A DNA stretch of 64,000 nt from Marivibrio halodurans (GTDB lineage Bacteria > Pseudomonadota > Alphaproteobacteria > UBA8366 > Aestuariispiraceae): positions 620,001 to 684,000 of the forward strand of contig NZ_JAGMWN010000001.1 in assembly GCF_017963645.1 (NCBI RefSeq), given 5' to 3'. The notes under the pieces were generated by a model. That model was not told where the DNA came from. It saw only the letters and a program-made list of their open reading frames with translations, and made no database searches. A program made the position numbers and the translations under genes. Below are positions 44,120 to 53,259 of this stretch, one piece after another; position 1 is the stretch's first letter; every line of letters starts with the position of its first letter.

Positions 44120-44898
44120 GGCCGCAAGCCGCCCCAGGCGACGAAATGGGGATTCTCGAAGATCGCGTTCTTGGCATAGGCGAAGGGGGTGCCGTCGGTC
44201 TCGGTCACCAGCCCGCCGGCCGCCTCCAGCACCGCCTGACCGGCGCCGGTATCCCATTCCATGGTGCGCCCGAAACGGGGATAGAGATCGGCCTCCCCCG
44301 CCGCGACCTTGCAGAATTTCAGGCTGCTGCCGGCATTCGCCATCTCGGCGATGGGACGTCCCTGGAGAAACTGCTGGATCTCGGCCGGATCGCCGTGCCG
44401 GCGGCTGGCGATGACCGTCAGGCCGTCCGCCGGCGGCTCGCGCACGGCAATCGGCTCGGCGCCCCCTTCGTCCACCGCGCGCCAAGCGCCCGTGCCGACC
44501 AGACCGGAATAGAGCGTCCCCAGCGCCGGGGCCAGCACCACGCCCAGGACGGGGCGCCGCCCCTCGATCAACGCGATATTGACGGTGAACTCCCCGTTGC
44601 GGTTCAGGAACTCCTTCGTGCCGTCCAGCGGATCGACCAGCCAGAAGGGGCCGTCCCCGACATCCGGTATGTTGCCGGCGGCGGCCGCTTCCTCCGCCAC
44701 CACGGGGATATCCGGCGCGAGGCGTCGAAGCGCGGACACGATCAGGGCCTCCGCCGCCTCGTCCGCGTCGGTGACGGGGGAGTTGTCGTCCTTCGTGCGC
44801 GCGTCGAAATCGGTGGCGTAGATCGCCATGATCGCCGCGCCCGCCTGCCGCGCGATATCGGATATCCCGTCGAGCAGGGCTTTCCGGTCGGATGTCAT
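44116..44898 (-). CDS. cysQ: 3'(2'),5'-bisphosphate nucleotidase
   Basis: A 260-residue magnesium-dependent phosphatase of the inositol monophosphatase superfamily, which removes phosphate from PAP, the by-product of sulfate assimilation and sulfotransferase reactions. Motifs are DDNSPVTDADEAAE, VVAEEAA, WLVDPLDGTKEFLNRNGEFTVNIALIE (metal site), and MEWDTGAGQAVLEAAGG. AAGGAG lies five bases before the ATG. It heads a two-gene run with the deoxyribosyltransferase. It could service the sulfotransferase at 30612, which would generate PAP. Confidence 0.95.
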   Translation of the reverse strand: MTSDRKALLDGISDIARQAGAAIMAIYATDFDARTKDDNSPVTDADEAAEALIVSALRRLAPDIPVVAEEAAAAGNIPDVGDGPFWLVDPLDGTKEFLNRNGEFTVNIALIEGRRPVLGVVLAPALGTLYSGLVGTGAWRAVDEGGAEPIAVREPPADGLTVIASRRHGDPAEIQQFLQGRPIAEMANAGSSLKFCKVAAGEADLYPRFGRTMEWDTGAGQAVLEAAGGLVTETDGTPFAYAKNAIFENPHFVAWGGLRP

Positions 44899-44961
44899 CT
44901 CGTCTCCTTAAGATCGGGCAAGCGGGCAGTCCGGCCCGCCGGGAAAGCGGATACCGGGCCG

Positions 44962-47307
44962 TCAGGCGGCCTTCGACCCGGCGGCGCGCCCATCGCGGAT
45001 CAGGCGCCATATCTTCTCCCGCGTCGCCGGCATGTCGACATGGCTGACGCCGAAGGGACGCAGCGCATCCACGACCGCGTTCATCGCGGCGGGCGGGGCA
45101 CCGATGGCGCCCGCCTCGCCCGCGCCCTTGATGCCGAGCGGATTGGTCGTGCAGGGCGCGTCCTCGAAATAATGGAAATCGACGAAGGGCACGTCGTCGG
45201 CGCGCGGCATGGTATAATCCATGAAGGATCCGGTCAGAAGCTGACCCGATTCCGTGTCATAGGCGGTATATTCCAGGAGCGCCTGCCCCAGCCCCTGGGC
45301 CACGCCGCCATGCACCTGCCCCGCCAGCAGCAGCGGGTTCAGCACGGTGCCGAAATCGTCGACCACGGTGTGATCGACGACGGTGACGACGCCGGTATCC
45401 GCGTCAATCTCCACCTCGCAGACATGGCAGCCATTGGGGAAGGTCTGCGCCGCCGCCTTGTGGTCGGCCTCGCCGTCCAGGCCGGGTGCCTCCCCGGCCG
45501 GCAGCTTGTCCGGATCGTGCGCGGCCGCCGCCACGTCGCGGAAAGGCACCGTGCGATCGGTCCCCTTCACCGTGAAGGCGCCATCCAGATAGTCGATATC
45601 ATCGGCCGCGGCCTCCAGCAGCAGGCCGGCGATCCGCTTGCCCTTCTCGATCAGCGCGTCGCCGGCATCGCGCACGGCGACGCCCCCCTCGGGGATAGAA
45701 CGGGAACCACCGGTCCCGCCCCCCTTCCGGATCAGGTCGGTGTCGCCCTGGACGACGTCGATATCGGCGATATCCAGGCCCAGCCCATCGGCGATGATCT
45801 GCTTATAGGCGGTCTCGTGCCCCTGCCCGTTCGACTGGGTGCCGATGAAGAGCGTGACCCGCCCCGCCGCCGAGGCGCGAAGCGTCGCGCGCTCCCCCGG
45901 CCCCGCGCCGCAGCATTCGATGTAATAGGCCGTGCCGAGACCGCGCAACTTGCCCGCCGCCTCCGCCTTACGGCGGCGTTCCGGGAAACCGGCGGCGTCC
46001 GCGATCTCCAGCGCGCGGTCCATGTTGCGGGCGAAAAGACCGCTGTCATAGGTCGTGGCGAGCGGCGTGGCATAGGGCATCGCCTCCGGGGCGATGAAGT
46101 TGCGCCGGCGCAGGTCCGCCGCGTCGACGCCAAGGTCGATGGCGGCCTTGTCCACCAGCCGCTCGAGCAGATAGCTCACCTCCGGCCGGCCGGCGCCGCG
46201 ATAGGCGTCGACGGGTACGGTGTTGGTGAAAAGTCCCTGCACCTCGACATGGATCGCGGGCGTGCGATAGACGCCGACCATCATCTTCGACCCGCAGGCC
46301 GTCGGCACGAAAACCCCAAAATTGGAGAGATAGGCGCCGAGATTGGCCTTGGTATGGACCTTCAGGCCCGTGAAGTTCAGATCGGCGTCGAGGGCGAGCT
46401 TAACCGTCGAAACCTGATCGCGCCCATGGCTGTCGGAGAGGAAGCCGTCGGCCGAACGCTCCGCCGTCCATTTGACCGGCCGGCCGATGCGTTTCGCGGC
46501 CAGCATGACCAGCGGCTGCTCCGGATAGAGGAAGATCTTCATGCCGAACCCGCCGCCAACATCGGGCGTCACCACCCGCACCTGTTCCGACGGCACGTCG
46601 AAGATCGTCTTGGCCAATTGGCGGCGCAGGCCATGCACGCCCTGGGTCCCGGTGTGAAGGGTGTACTTCCCGTCCGCATAGGCGCCGATGGCGACCCGCC
46701 CCTCCATCGAATTCACGATCAGGCGATTGTTGACGAGCTTGAGCTCGACGACATGCGCGGCCTCCGCCAGCGCGGCATCGGCCGCCGCCTCGTCCCCCAA
46801 ATCCCAGGTCAGCGCGGTGTTGCGCGGTGCCTCGTCCCATACCCGGGGACTGTCGGCCGCGTCGGCGTCGTCCAGGTCGATCTGCGCCGGCAGTTCGTCA
46901 TAGTCCACCATCACCAGATCGGCGGCATCACGAGCCTGGGCCAGCGTCTCCGCGACAACGAAGGCCACGGGGTCGCCGACATGACGCACCCGTTCGGTCG
47001 GCAGGACGGGGCGCGGCGGCTCCACGATGTCGCTGCCGTCCTTGTTCTTGAGCGGGATCAGATTGGGGATGGTGCCGAGACCGGCCGCCTTCACATCGGC
47101 GCCGGTGATGATATCCAGCACGCCGGGCGCGGCCCGTGCTTCCTCGATATCGATGGAGGTGATCCGGCCATGCGCGATGGGGGACCGGACGACCGCCGCA
47201 TGGGCCTGCCCCGGCAGGTCGATATCGTCGGTATAGGTGCCCTCGCCGGTCAGGAACCGCTGATCCTCCGTCCGCGTGATGGCCTGACCGATACCGAACT
47301 GTCCCAT
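44962..47307 (-). CDS. Aerobic CO dehydrogenase large subunit-like molybdo-hydroxylase (form II)
   Basis: A 781-residue xanthine oxidase-family large subunit that would carry the molybdenum cofactor. The N-terminus VGQAI-like [46 protein letters not shown] is typical. Others are [14 protein letters not shown], the active-site loop AYRGAGRPE near residue 366, [12 protein letters not shown], and [16 protein letters not shown] near the C-terminus, which contains the catalytic Glu. AYRGAGR marks the form II (CoxL-like, uncertain substrate) group, not genuine form I CO dehydrogenase (AYxCSFR). AAGGAG precedes the ATG at 47307. No medium (FAD) or small (2Fe-2S) subunit genes are next to it. Confidence 0.92.
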   Translation of the reverse strand: MGQFGIGQAITRTEDQRFLTGEGTYTDDIDLPGQAHAAVVRSPIAHGRITSIDIEEARAAPGVLDIITGADVKAAGLGTIPNLIPLKNKDGSDIVEPPRPVLPTERVRHVGDPVAFVVAETLAQARDAADLVMVDYDELPAQIDLDDADAADSPRVWDEAPRNTALTWDLGDEAAADAALAEAAHVVELKLVNNRLIVNSMEGRVAIGAYADGKYTLHTGTQGVHGLRRQLAKTIFDVPSEQVRVVTPDVGGGFGMKIFLYPEQPLVMLAAKRIGRPVKWTAERSADGFLSDSHGRDQVSTVKLALDADLNFTGLKVHTKANLGAYLSNFGVFVPTACGSKMMVGVYRTPAIHVEVQGLFTNTVPVDAYRGAGRPEVSYLLERLVDKAAIDLGVDAADLRRRNFIAPEAMPYATPLATTYDSGLFARNMDRALEIADAAGFPERRRKAEAAGKLRGLGTAYYIECCGAGPGERATLRASAAGRVTLFIGTQSNGQGHETAYKQIIADGLGLDIADIDVVQGDTDLIRKGGGTGGSRSIPEGGVAVRDAGDALIEKGKRIAGLLLEAAADDIDYLDGAFTVKGTDRTVPFRDVAAAAHDPDKLPAGEAPGLDGEADHKAAAQTFPNGCHVCEVEIDADTGVVTVVDHTVVDDFGTVLNPLLLAGQVHGGVAQGLGQALLEYTAYDTESGQLLTGSFMDYTMPRADDVPFVDFHYFEDAPCTTNPLGIKGAGEAGAIGAPPAAMNAVVDALRPFGVSHVDMPATREKIWRLIRDGRAAGSKAA

Positions 47308-47404
47308 CGTCCGCCACTCCTTCGCACCTGCAAAAAACCCAGGGGACTTTAGCGCCGGGGCGGGCGAGGTCAATCGCCGGGTCGTGGCGAACCGAAGGCG
47401 GCGC

Positions 47405-48205
47405 TCAGGACTCCCCCTCCGTCTCGATCTTCAGGGTGCGGCCGCAATGCTTGCAATGCACGGCATCCGGCTCGTGCCGGGTCAGGCCGCAATCGGGGCA
47501 GGTATGGCGCACCTTCTCCGGGCGGAAGACGGTCTGAGCCAGGCGCAGGAACAGCGCGACACCCACCACCATGATGACGACCGACAGGATGCGACCCGTC
47601 GTCGTATCCAGGACGATATCCCCGAAACCCGTCGTGGTCAGTGTCGCGACGGTGAAATAGAGCGCGTCGACATAGCTGGCGATCTGCGGGTTGTCGCCGA
47701 ATTGCAGCACATAGACGAGCGCCGTGGTCACGAAGATGAAGACGGCGAGATTGACCGCGCTGACGATCACGTCCTCGTGCCGGCGGAAGACCGGCGCCTC
47801 CCGCCGAAGATCGCGCAGCACGTGATAGGAATGCAGCAGCCGGAGCGAACGCAGGACCCGGAGGAATGCCAGACTTTCCGACAAGAATGGCGCCGCCAGA
47901 AGCGAGACGATCACCAACAGGTCGGCCAGCGTATAGATCTGGCGCAACATCCGCGTCTTGCTCGGCGCGATCCACAGCCGCGCCAGGAAATCCGCCAGGA
48001 TCACGGACCCGATCACGAAATCAGCAAGATAGATCGCCGGCGTCGCGTCAAGCGGCGCGGTGACGATGAAGAAGACGATGGTGAAGATATCGAAGACGAT
48101 CAGCCCATAGCGGAACATCGCCGCCCGGCGGCTGCGTCCGTTGTAGAGGCGCGTGACCGCCGTCCTCAATCGCGTTTCTTCCTGGGCCATGCTGGAGCCA
48201 AGCAT
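47405..48205 (-). CDS. Voltage-gated-type potassium channel with C-terminal zinc ribbon
   Basis: A 266-residue six-helix ion channel. Hydrophobic segments S1-S3 are followed by an S4-like stretch with regularly spaced arginines (LAFLRVLRSLRLLHSYHVLRDLRREA). After S5 comes a pore loop with TLTTTGFGD, a K+-channel-like selectivity filter, then S6. The cytoplasmic tail is short and ends in a zinc-ribbon-like CPDCGLTRHEPDAVHCKHCG. The ATG at 48205 has GGAG eight bases upstream. The filter GFGD rather than GYGD leaves ion selectivity slightly open. Divergent from the SDR gene. Confidence 0.9.
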   Translation of the reverse strand: MLGSSMAQEETRLRTAVTRLYNGRSRRAAMFRYGLIVFDIFTIVFFIVTAPLDATPAIYLADFVIGSVILADFLARLWIAPSKTRMLRQIYTLADLLVIVSLLAAPFLSESLAFLRVLRSLRLLHSYHVLRDLRREAPVFRRHEDVIVSAVNLAVFIFVTTALVYVLQFGDNPQIASYVDALYFTVATLTTTGFGDIVLDTTTGRILSVVIMVVGVALFLRLAQTVFRPEKVRHTCPDCGLTRHEPDAVHCKHCGRTLKIETEGES

Positions 48206-48320
48206 GGCGTCTCTCCGACCGCGAGACAATGGGGCGCGAACCAGGCAGGGCTAGGCTGGACGCACGCGGATTCCGCCATAGTTCTTCCGGCGCACCACGA
48301 CATGACGATGGGAACCGGCG

Positions 48321-48992
48321 ATGAATGCAAGGAACGCGATCGTCTTCGGCGCGAGCGGCGGCATCGGCGCGGCCCTGGCCGACGCCTTGGCGGAGACGCA
48401 CCGGGTCCACCGGCTATCGCGCCGGGGAAGCCCGCCGCTCGACCTGACGGACGAGGAAAGCATCGCGGCCACCGCGACGGCGGCGCCGGAAGCAACGCTG
48501 ATGATCGATTGCACCGGTTTCCTGCACGATGCGCGCTTCGAGCCGGAGAAGAGTTGGCGGCACCTCTCCGCCGATCACATGGCGCATGCCTTCGCGGTCA
48601 ACGCGACGGGACCGGCCCTGCTGATGAAGCATTTCCTGCCAAAGCTTCCGCGCGAGGAGCCGGCGGTCTTCGCCACGCTGTCCGCCAAGGTCGGGTCGAT
48701 CGGCGACAATGGATTCGGTGGCTGGTACAGCTATCGCGCCTCCAAGGCCGCGCTCAACCAGATCGTAAAGACGGCGTCGATCGAACTCGCGCGGAAATGG
48801 ACGCGGGCGGCCTTGGTCGCGATTCATCCCGGCACGGTCGACACCGGGCTTTCCGCGCCCTTCGCGAAACGGGGACTCGACGTGCGCCCCCCGTCGGAGG
48901 CGGCGCGAGACATCCTCGCGGTGCTGGACGGCCTCGACCATCGGGCGAACGGCCGGTTCCTCGATTACAAAGGCCGGCAGCTTCCTTGGTAG
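48321..48992 (+). CDS. SDR family oxidoreductase
   Basis: A 223-residue short-chain dehydrogenase/reductase. The nucleotide-binding GASGGIG is at residues 10-16, followed by LSRRGSPPLDLTDE. DCTGFLHD takes the place of the usual NNAG, VNATGPALLMKHFLPKL follows, and ATLSAKVGSIGDNGFGGWYSYRASKAALNQ contains the catalytic Ser, Tyr and Lys. It resembles the C-factor/CsgA-like subgroup. Substrate unknown. The start at 48321 fits the beginning of the first strand. Confidence 0.92.
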   Translation: MNARNAIVFGASGGIGAALADALAETHRVHRLSRRGSPPLDLTDEESIAATATAAPEATLMIDCTGFLHDARFEPEKSWRHLSADHMAHAFAVNATGPALLMKHFLPKLPREEPAVFATLSAKVGSIGDNGFGGWYSYRASKAALNQIVKTASIELARKWTRAALVAIHPGTVDTGLSAPFAKRGLDVRPPSEAARDILAVLDGLDHRANGRFLDYKGRQLPW

Positions 48993-49085
48993 CTCAGTCC
49001 AAAGCGCCCCTTGGTCGCGGCTTGCCCTGACCCGCCCGGCTGTCGCAAAGTGGGGGAACCATGATGTTGGGGAGCTTTCGCGACC

Positions 49086-49325
49086 ATGCAGACGATCTTC
49101 ATTCAGGTGAAATGCGAACTCGGCCGGGCCTATGAGGTCGCGGACGCCGCGATCCAGGAGGTCGAGCAGGTATCGGAGGTTCATTCGACATCGGGTCACT
49201 ACGACCTGATGATGAAATGCTATCTCGACGAGGAGGAGGATATCGGCCATTTCGTGACCGAGCACATCCAGACCCTGGCCGGGATCAAGGACACCTTCAC
49301 CATTATCGCCTTCAAGGCCTTCTGA
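49086..49325 (+). CDS. Stand-alone Lrp/AsnC ligand-binding (RAM) domain protein
   Basis: A 79-residue protein that is a complete RAM (AsnC_trans_reg) fold with no DNA-binding part: QTIFIQVKCELGRAYEVADAAI, EVHSTSGHYDLMMKCYL, HIQTLAGIKDTFTIIAFKAF. Such SALOR proteins form ring oligomers that bind amino acids. Possible roles are sensing or modulating full-length Lrp proteins. GGGGAG precedes the ATG. It sits between the SDR and cheZ on the same strand. Confidence 0.92.
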   Translation: MQTIFIQVKCELGRAYEVADAAIQEVEQVSEVHSTSGHYDLMMKCYLDEEEDIGHFVTEHIQTLAGIKDTFTIIAFKAF

Positions 49326-49375
49326 GCGGCCCGGCCATCGCCCGCGTCGCAACCGCGAAAGGGTAGCCCGCCCCC

Positions 49376-49927
49376 ATGCCGACCCCCGCCCTATCCGACG
49401 ATCAATTGAAGGCCGAGGTCGTCAGCCTCGTCCAGTATATCCGGCGGTTCCGCGAGGAAATCGCCCAGATGGTCTCCCGCGACGGGGATCGCACCCGGTT
49501 TCAATCCATGTCGGAGCAGTTGGACGAAATCCTGGAGGCGACCGAGGGCGCGACGCATTCGATCCTGGAGCGGATGGAGAATGTCGATTCGCTGGTCGAC
49601 GATCTGCGCGGCGAGGCCGATCCCGCGAAGCGCGGCGCGCTCTGCGACAAGGTGCAGGAGGAAACGACACAGGCGATCGAGGCCTGCACCTTCCAGGACA
49701 TCACCGGTCAGCGCGTGACCAAGATCGTGCGATCGATGAAATTCGTCGAGGAACGCGTCAACGCGATGGTCTCGCTCTGGGGCATCGACGCGATCGACGA
49801 AATGGCCGAACGCTACGGCCACCAGGAAGAGGCCGAACGGGATGCCGACGAGAAGCTGCTGAATGGCCCGGCCCTGAAATCGGAGGCCTCTATCTCCCAG
49901 GACGAGATCGACAAGCTTTTTGACTGA
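49376..49927 (+). CDS. cheZ: Protein phosphatase CheZ
   Basis: A 183-residue CheY-P phosphatase. The long helical-hairpin core includes ACTFQDITGQRVTKIV, where Asp108 and Gln112 match E. coli Asp143 and the catalytic Gln147. After a charged linker the protein ends in ISQDEIDKLFD, a CheY-binding tail that reads like the FliM/FliN N-terminal CheY-P-binding peptide (SQDEIDALL). No other che genes are adjacent; the only chemoreceptor in view is at 770. Orphan cheZ genes outside the main cluster are common in alphaproteobacteria. Confidence 0.94.
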   Translation: MPTPALSDDQLKAEVVSLVQYIRRFREEIAQMVSRDGDRTRFQSMSEQLDEILEATEGATHSILERMENVDSLVDDLRGEADPAKRGALCDKVQEETTQAIEACTFQDITGQRVTKIVRSMKFVEERVNAMVSLWGIDAIDEMAERYGHQEEAERDADEKLLNGPALKSEASISQDEIDKLFD

Positions 49928-49988
49928 GCCGCGACGGTGGGGAGTCACGATTAACGGTTTTTTCGCACTTCCAGCCTAACACTTAGGC

Positions 49989-50453
49989 ATGAGAACCGAT
50001 CGCTGTCCGAACGACCTGCCTCAAGACGCCGCGCCGAAAGCGCTGTGCCGGCCGATGCGCCTGATGCTTCAGGCATTCGGTGGCTGTTGCTTGGCGATCG
50101 GCATCGCGGGCGTCGTTCTACCGGGCCTGCCGGGCACGGTCTTCCTGCTGCTGGCGCTCTGGGCCTTCTCGAAATCCAGCGCGCGGCTCCATCTCTGGCT
50201 TTTCAATCATCCGCGCTTCGGCGCGCCGTTGCGCGCGTGGCACGCGCACCGGGCCATCCCCCGCGCGGCGAAATGCATGGCGCTTGGCATGATGACGGCG
50301 AGTTTCGCCGCCTTGTGCTTGATCGGCGGCGGTCTCACCCCGGCGGCCGCGATCGCCGGGGCGTCGATGGCGGCCGTCGGGACCTGGATCGCGACACGGC
50401 CGGAAGGCTCACCCCTCCCCGTCGTCGCCCCGGAAGCTCAGATCGGCCGGTAG
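49989..50453 (+). CDS. YbaN family (DUF454) inner membrane protein
   Basis: A 154-residue membrane protein. The core LMLQAFGGCCLAIGIAGVVLPGLPGTVFLLLALWAFSKSSARLHLWLFNHPRFGAPLRAW is the DUF454 signature, and a second hydrophobic region is LGMMTASFAALCLIGG. The function of the family is unknown. Its final 45 bases overlap the end of the convergent 3-hydroxyacyl-CoA dehydrogenase gene (50409-50453). An internal ATG at 50064 would still keep the whole domain. Confidence 0.87.
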   Translation: MRTDRCPNDLPQDAAPKALCRPMRLMLQAFGGCCLAIGIAGVVLPGLPGTVFLLLALWAFSKSSARLHLWLFNHPRFGAPLRAWHAHRAIPRAAKCMALGMMTASFAALCLIGGGLTPAAAIAGASMAAVGTWIATRPEGSPLPVVAPEAQIGR

Positions 50454-51962
50454 CCGGCGCCAGAGCGCGCAGGCGCGATACCGCTCCTCCCGATAGACGT
50501 CGGTCAGATTGTCGAGAATCTCCAAAACCCGAGCATGTCCCAGCCGATCGGCCCATTCCAGCGGCCCGATCGGATAATTCACCCCCTTCATCATGGCGGT
50601 GTCGATCCCGTCCGGATCGGCGACACCCTTGTGGAGCGCATCCGCGGCCTCGTTCATCAGCATCGCGACCGTTCGGGTGACGATCAGCCCCGGGATATCC
50701 TCGACGGGAGAAACCGCGAACCCCGCCTTCTGGAAGAGCGCGGCGACGGCGGCGAAATCCTCCGCCGGCACATGGCTGGACCGGCTGAGGGCGACACGCG
50801 GCCCCTCGCCCTTTCCGTTCCCCGCCCAATCAAGTGCCAAATCGAACAGGATCGCCGCCTTGCCCTCGATCGTCGCGACCGATTCGGCATGGTTGCCATC
50901 GCTGGGACACAGGATCACGGGGCCGAAATCCAGCATGGGGAAGAGGCATTCGTCCTCCTGCGCCTCGATCGTCAGCCCGGCCCCCGCCAAGCGTTCGAGG
51001 AGCGGCGCCCACGGCCCCGGATCGCCCAGCAGGATCGCGGCTTCCGGCGGATCGATCTCGGCGGTCTCGGCTTCCCGCGGGGCGGGTTCCTCCGCGCCCT
51101 CGCCGTAGTCGTACCAACCCTGACCGCTCTTCCGGCCCAACAGGCCGCCATCCGCCATTTCCTTCTGCAACACGGACGGACGATAGCGCGGATCGTTGTT
51201 GAAGGCCTCGAACACCGCCTTGGAGACCGCGTAATTAACGTCGTTCCCGATCAGATCCATCAACTGGAACGGCCCCATGCGGAATCCGCCGCCGTCCCGC
51301 ATGCAGGCATCGACGGTCGCCGGGTCGGCGCCACCTTCCTCGACCACCCGCAAGGCCTCGCCATAGAAGGGGCGAGCCACGCGGTTGACGATGAAGCCGG
51401 GCGTGCTGGTCGCGTGCACCGGGCTCTTGCCCCAGGCGGCGGCGGTATCGAAGACAATGTCCGCCACCGCCGGGTCGGTGGCGAGGCCGGAGACGACCTC
51501 GACCAACGGCAACAGCGGGGCCGGATTGAAGAAATGCATGCCGACGACCCGCTCCGGCCGCGTCAGCCCGCCCGCGATCGCGGTGATGGAGAGGGAGGAG
51601 GTATTGGTCGCCAGGATGACCTCGGCGCCGCAGATTCCTTCCAGCTTGCCCAGCAATTCCTGCTTCACGTCCAGGCGCTCCACCACCGCCTCGACGACGA
51701 GGGCGGCGGGTGCCAAATCCTTCAGCGCATCGGCCGGCGTCACGCGGGCGAGCACCGCGTCGGCCTCCGCGCGTTCGATCCGGCCCTTCTCCACCAGCCG
51801 GGCGAAGACCTTCTCCAGCGCGTCCTTCGCCTTCTTCGCCTGCCCATCGGCGGCATCGAACAGCAGCACCGGATGCCCCGCCTGGGCCGCGACCTGCGCG
51901 ATCCCCTGGCCCATAGCCCCGGCCCCGACAACGGCCACGACCCGATCCTTCGAAAGCGCCAT
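50409..51962 (-). CDS. 3-hydroxyacyl-CoA dehydrogenase
   Basis: A 517-residue NAD-dependent enzyme. The Rossmann motif is VVAVVGAGAMGQGIAQVAAQAGH near the N-terminus, followed by ILATNTSSLSITAIAGGLTRPERVVGMHFFNPAPLLPLVEVV (catalytic His region), GFIVNRVARPFYGEALR and the first 3HCDH C-terminal domain. A second such domain follows near the end (PGLIVTRTVAMLMNEAADAL and GVNYPIGPLEWADRLG). This two-tail layout and length match the PaaH/PaaC-type enzymes. AGGAGGG lies nine bases before the ATG. It probably serves fatty acid, phenylacetate or adipate-like degradation and lies 87 bases downstream of the CoA-transferase gene. Confidence 0.93.
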   Translation of the reverse strand: MALSKDRVVAVVGAGAMGQGIAQVAAQAGHPVLLFDAADGQAKKAKDALEKVFARLVEKGRIERAEADAVLARVTPADALKDLAPAALVVEAVVERLDVKQELLGKLEGICGAEVILATNTSSLSITAIAGGLTRPERVVGMHFFNPAPLLPLVEVVSGLATDPAVADIVFDTAAAWGKSPVHATSTPGFIVNRVARPFYGEALRVVEEGGADPATVDACMRDGGGFRMGPFQLMDLIGNDVNYAVSKAVFEAFNNDPRYRPSVLQKEMADGGLLGRKSGQGWYDYGEGAEEPAPREAETAEIDPPEAAILLGDPGPWAPLLERLAGAGLTIEAQEDECLFPMLDFGPVILCPSDGNHAESVATIEGKAAILFDLALDWAGNGKGEGPRVALSRSSHVPAEDFAAVAALFQKAGFAVSPVEDIPGLIVTRTVAMLMNEAADALHKGVADPDGIDTAMMKGVNYPIGPLEWADRLGHARVLEILDNLTDVYREERYRACALWRRLPADLSFRGDDGEG

Positions 51963-52049
51963 CGCGGCGGCCCTCCTTTTCCCGATCAATCCCGAAACTG
52001 GCGGAGGGATAGCGGCTCCCACCCGACGGGGAAAGCCCCCGCCGTCCCA

Positions 52050-53210
52050 TCAGTCATTGGCCGCGGGCGGCAGCAGGTCGGCATTCGCCTCGCCAAGACG
52101 GGGATAAGCCCGGCGTTCGGGCGGGCGCCGGAACGACGGATCGATCGGAACCGGCAGGGCGGGCATCTCCGCATCACCGTCCGTCACGGACGCAGCGAAA
52201 AGACCGCGTGCGATGAAATGCGGATGATGGCGCGCGTCCGCGACGCTTCGCACCACCGTGACGCATGCGTCGCGGCCCTCGAATCGCCTCTCCCACTCGG
52301 CCGCGTCCGTTTCGGCGATGATCCGCGCGACCGCCGCCGCCGTTGCCTCGGGATCGCGGGAATCGTCGCGCAACTCCTCCGGCAGGGCGATCGTCTCGCA
52401 AAAGATATCCCAAAACCGCTGTTCCAGCGGCGCGACGGCAAGAAGCCGGTCGTCCGCCGTGCGATAGACGCGGTAACGGGGCGACCCGCCGGCCAATAAC
52501 CCGCCGCCGGGCGCGGGGGCCCGGCCGGTCACCTGCTCCGCCGCCTGGGCCCACCATTGCCAAGTCATGACGCCGTCGGCCATGGCGATGTCGAGGTGCC
52601 GCCCCCGGCCGGTACGCTCCGCCTCCCGCAAGGCCAGCAGGATATTGATCACCGCCGGCAAGGCGCCGCCACCGATATCCGCGATCAGACCGGGCGGCGG
52701 TACCGGCACGCCATCGGCGCGCGCGCCAAGGTCCAGCAACCCCGTCTCCGCGATATAATTGAGGTCGTGGCCCGCGCGATCGGCCATAGGCCCGCTCTGC
52801 CCCCATCCGGTCACGCTGCAATAGACGAGCGCCGGATTGACGGCCGCCACGCGGTCGTAATCCAGCCCCAGTCGCGCCATGGCACCGGGCCGGAACTGCT
52901 CGACCAGCACCTGCGCACCCTCGATCAAGGGCATCAACCGCGCGCGGTCCATCGGGTCCTTCAGGTCCAGCGTGACCGACCGCTTGCCCCGGTTCATCAG
53001 GGCGAAGGCGCCGGTATCCCCGCCCCCGCCCCATCTCGGCGGGGGATAGACGCGTAACTCATCCCCCTGACCCGGACGCTCGACCTTGATGACCTCGGCC
53101 CCGGCCTCCGCCAGCAGGAGGGTCGCCATCGGCCCCGGCAGCAGGGTCGTGAAATCGAGTACCCTTATGCCGGAAAGCGGCTGACGGGCGGCGTCGGCAC
53201 CCTCCGTCAT
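52050..53210 (-). CDS. CaiB/BaiF family CoA-transferase (alpha-methylacyl-CoA racemase-like)
   Basis: A 386-residue type III CoA-transferase-fold protein. Conserved parts are LSGIRVLDFTTLLPGPMATLLLAEAGAEVIKVERPGQGDE, NRGKRSVTLDLKDP, VEQFRPGAMARLGLDYD, and YCSVTGWGQSGPMADRAGHDLNYIAETGLL. The AGHDLNYIA segment is characteristic of the alpha-methylacyl-CoA racemase branch, which uses His and Asp as acid/base, rather than formyl-CoA transferases. GAGGAGGGG precedes the ATG. It is upstream of the hydroxyacyl-CoA dehydrogenase on the same strand, suggesting branched-chain acyl-CoA catabolism. Confidence 0.92.
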   Translation of the reverse strand: MTEGADAARQPLSGIRVLDFTTLLPGPMATLLLAEAGAEVIKVERPGQGDELRVYPPPRWGGGGDTGAFALMNRGKRSVTLDLKDPMDRARLMPLIEGAQVLVEQFRPGAMARLGLDYDRVAAVNPALVYCSVTGWGQSGPMADRAGHDLNYIAETGLLDLGARADGVPVPPPGLIADIGGGALPAVINILLALREAERTGRGRHLDIAMADGVMTWQWWAQAAEQVTGRAPAPGGGLLAGGSPRYRVYRTADDRLLAVAPLEQRFWDIFCETIALPEELRDDSRDPEATAAAVARIIAETDAAEWERRFEGRDACVTVVRSVADARHHPHFIARGLFAASVTDGDAEMPALPVPIDPSFRRPPERRAYPRLGEANADLLPPAAND

Positions 53211-53259
53211 CAAGCCCCTCCTCTCCCCTCGCGCCCAAATGGGCGCGGGCCGTTGCACG

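Noticed and set aside
44146-47352. A plus-strand open frame of over 1,000 codons opposite the CoxL and CysQ genes
   Set aside because: It is an antisense shadow caused by high GC at third positions. The minus-strand frames have clear family motifs and ribosome sites, while the plus-strand translation is arginine/histidine-rich and unrecognisable.
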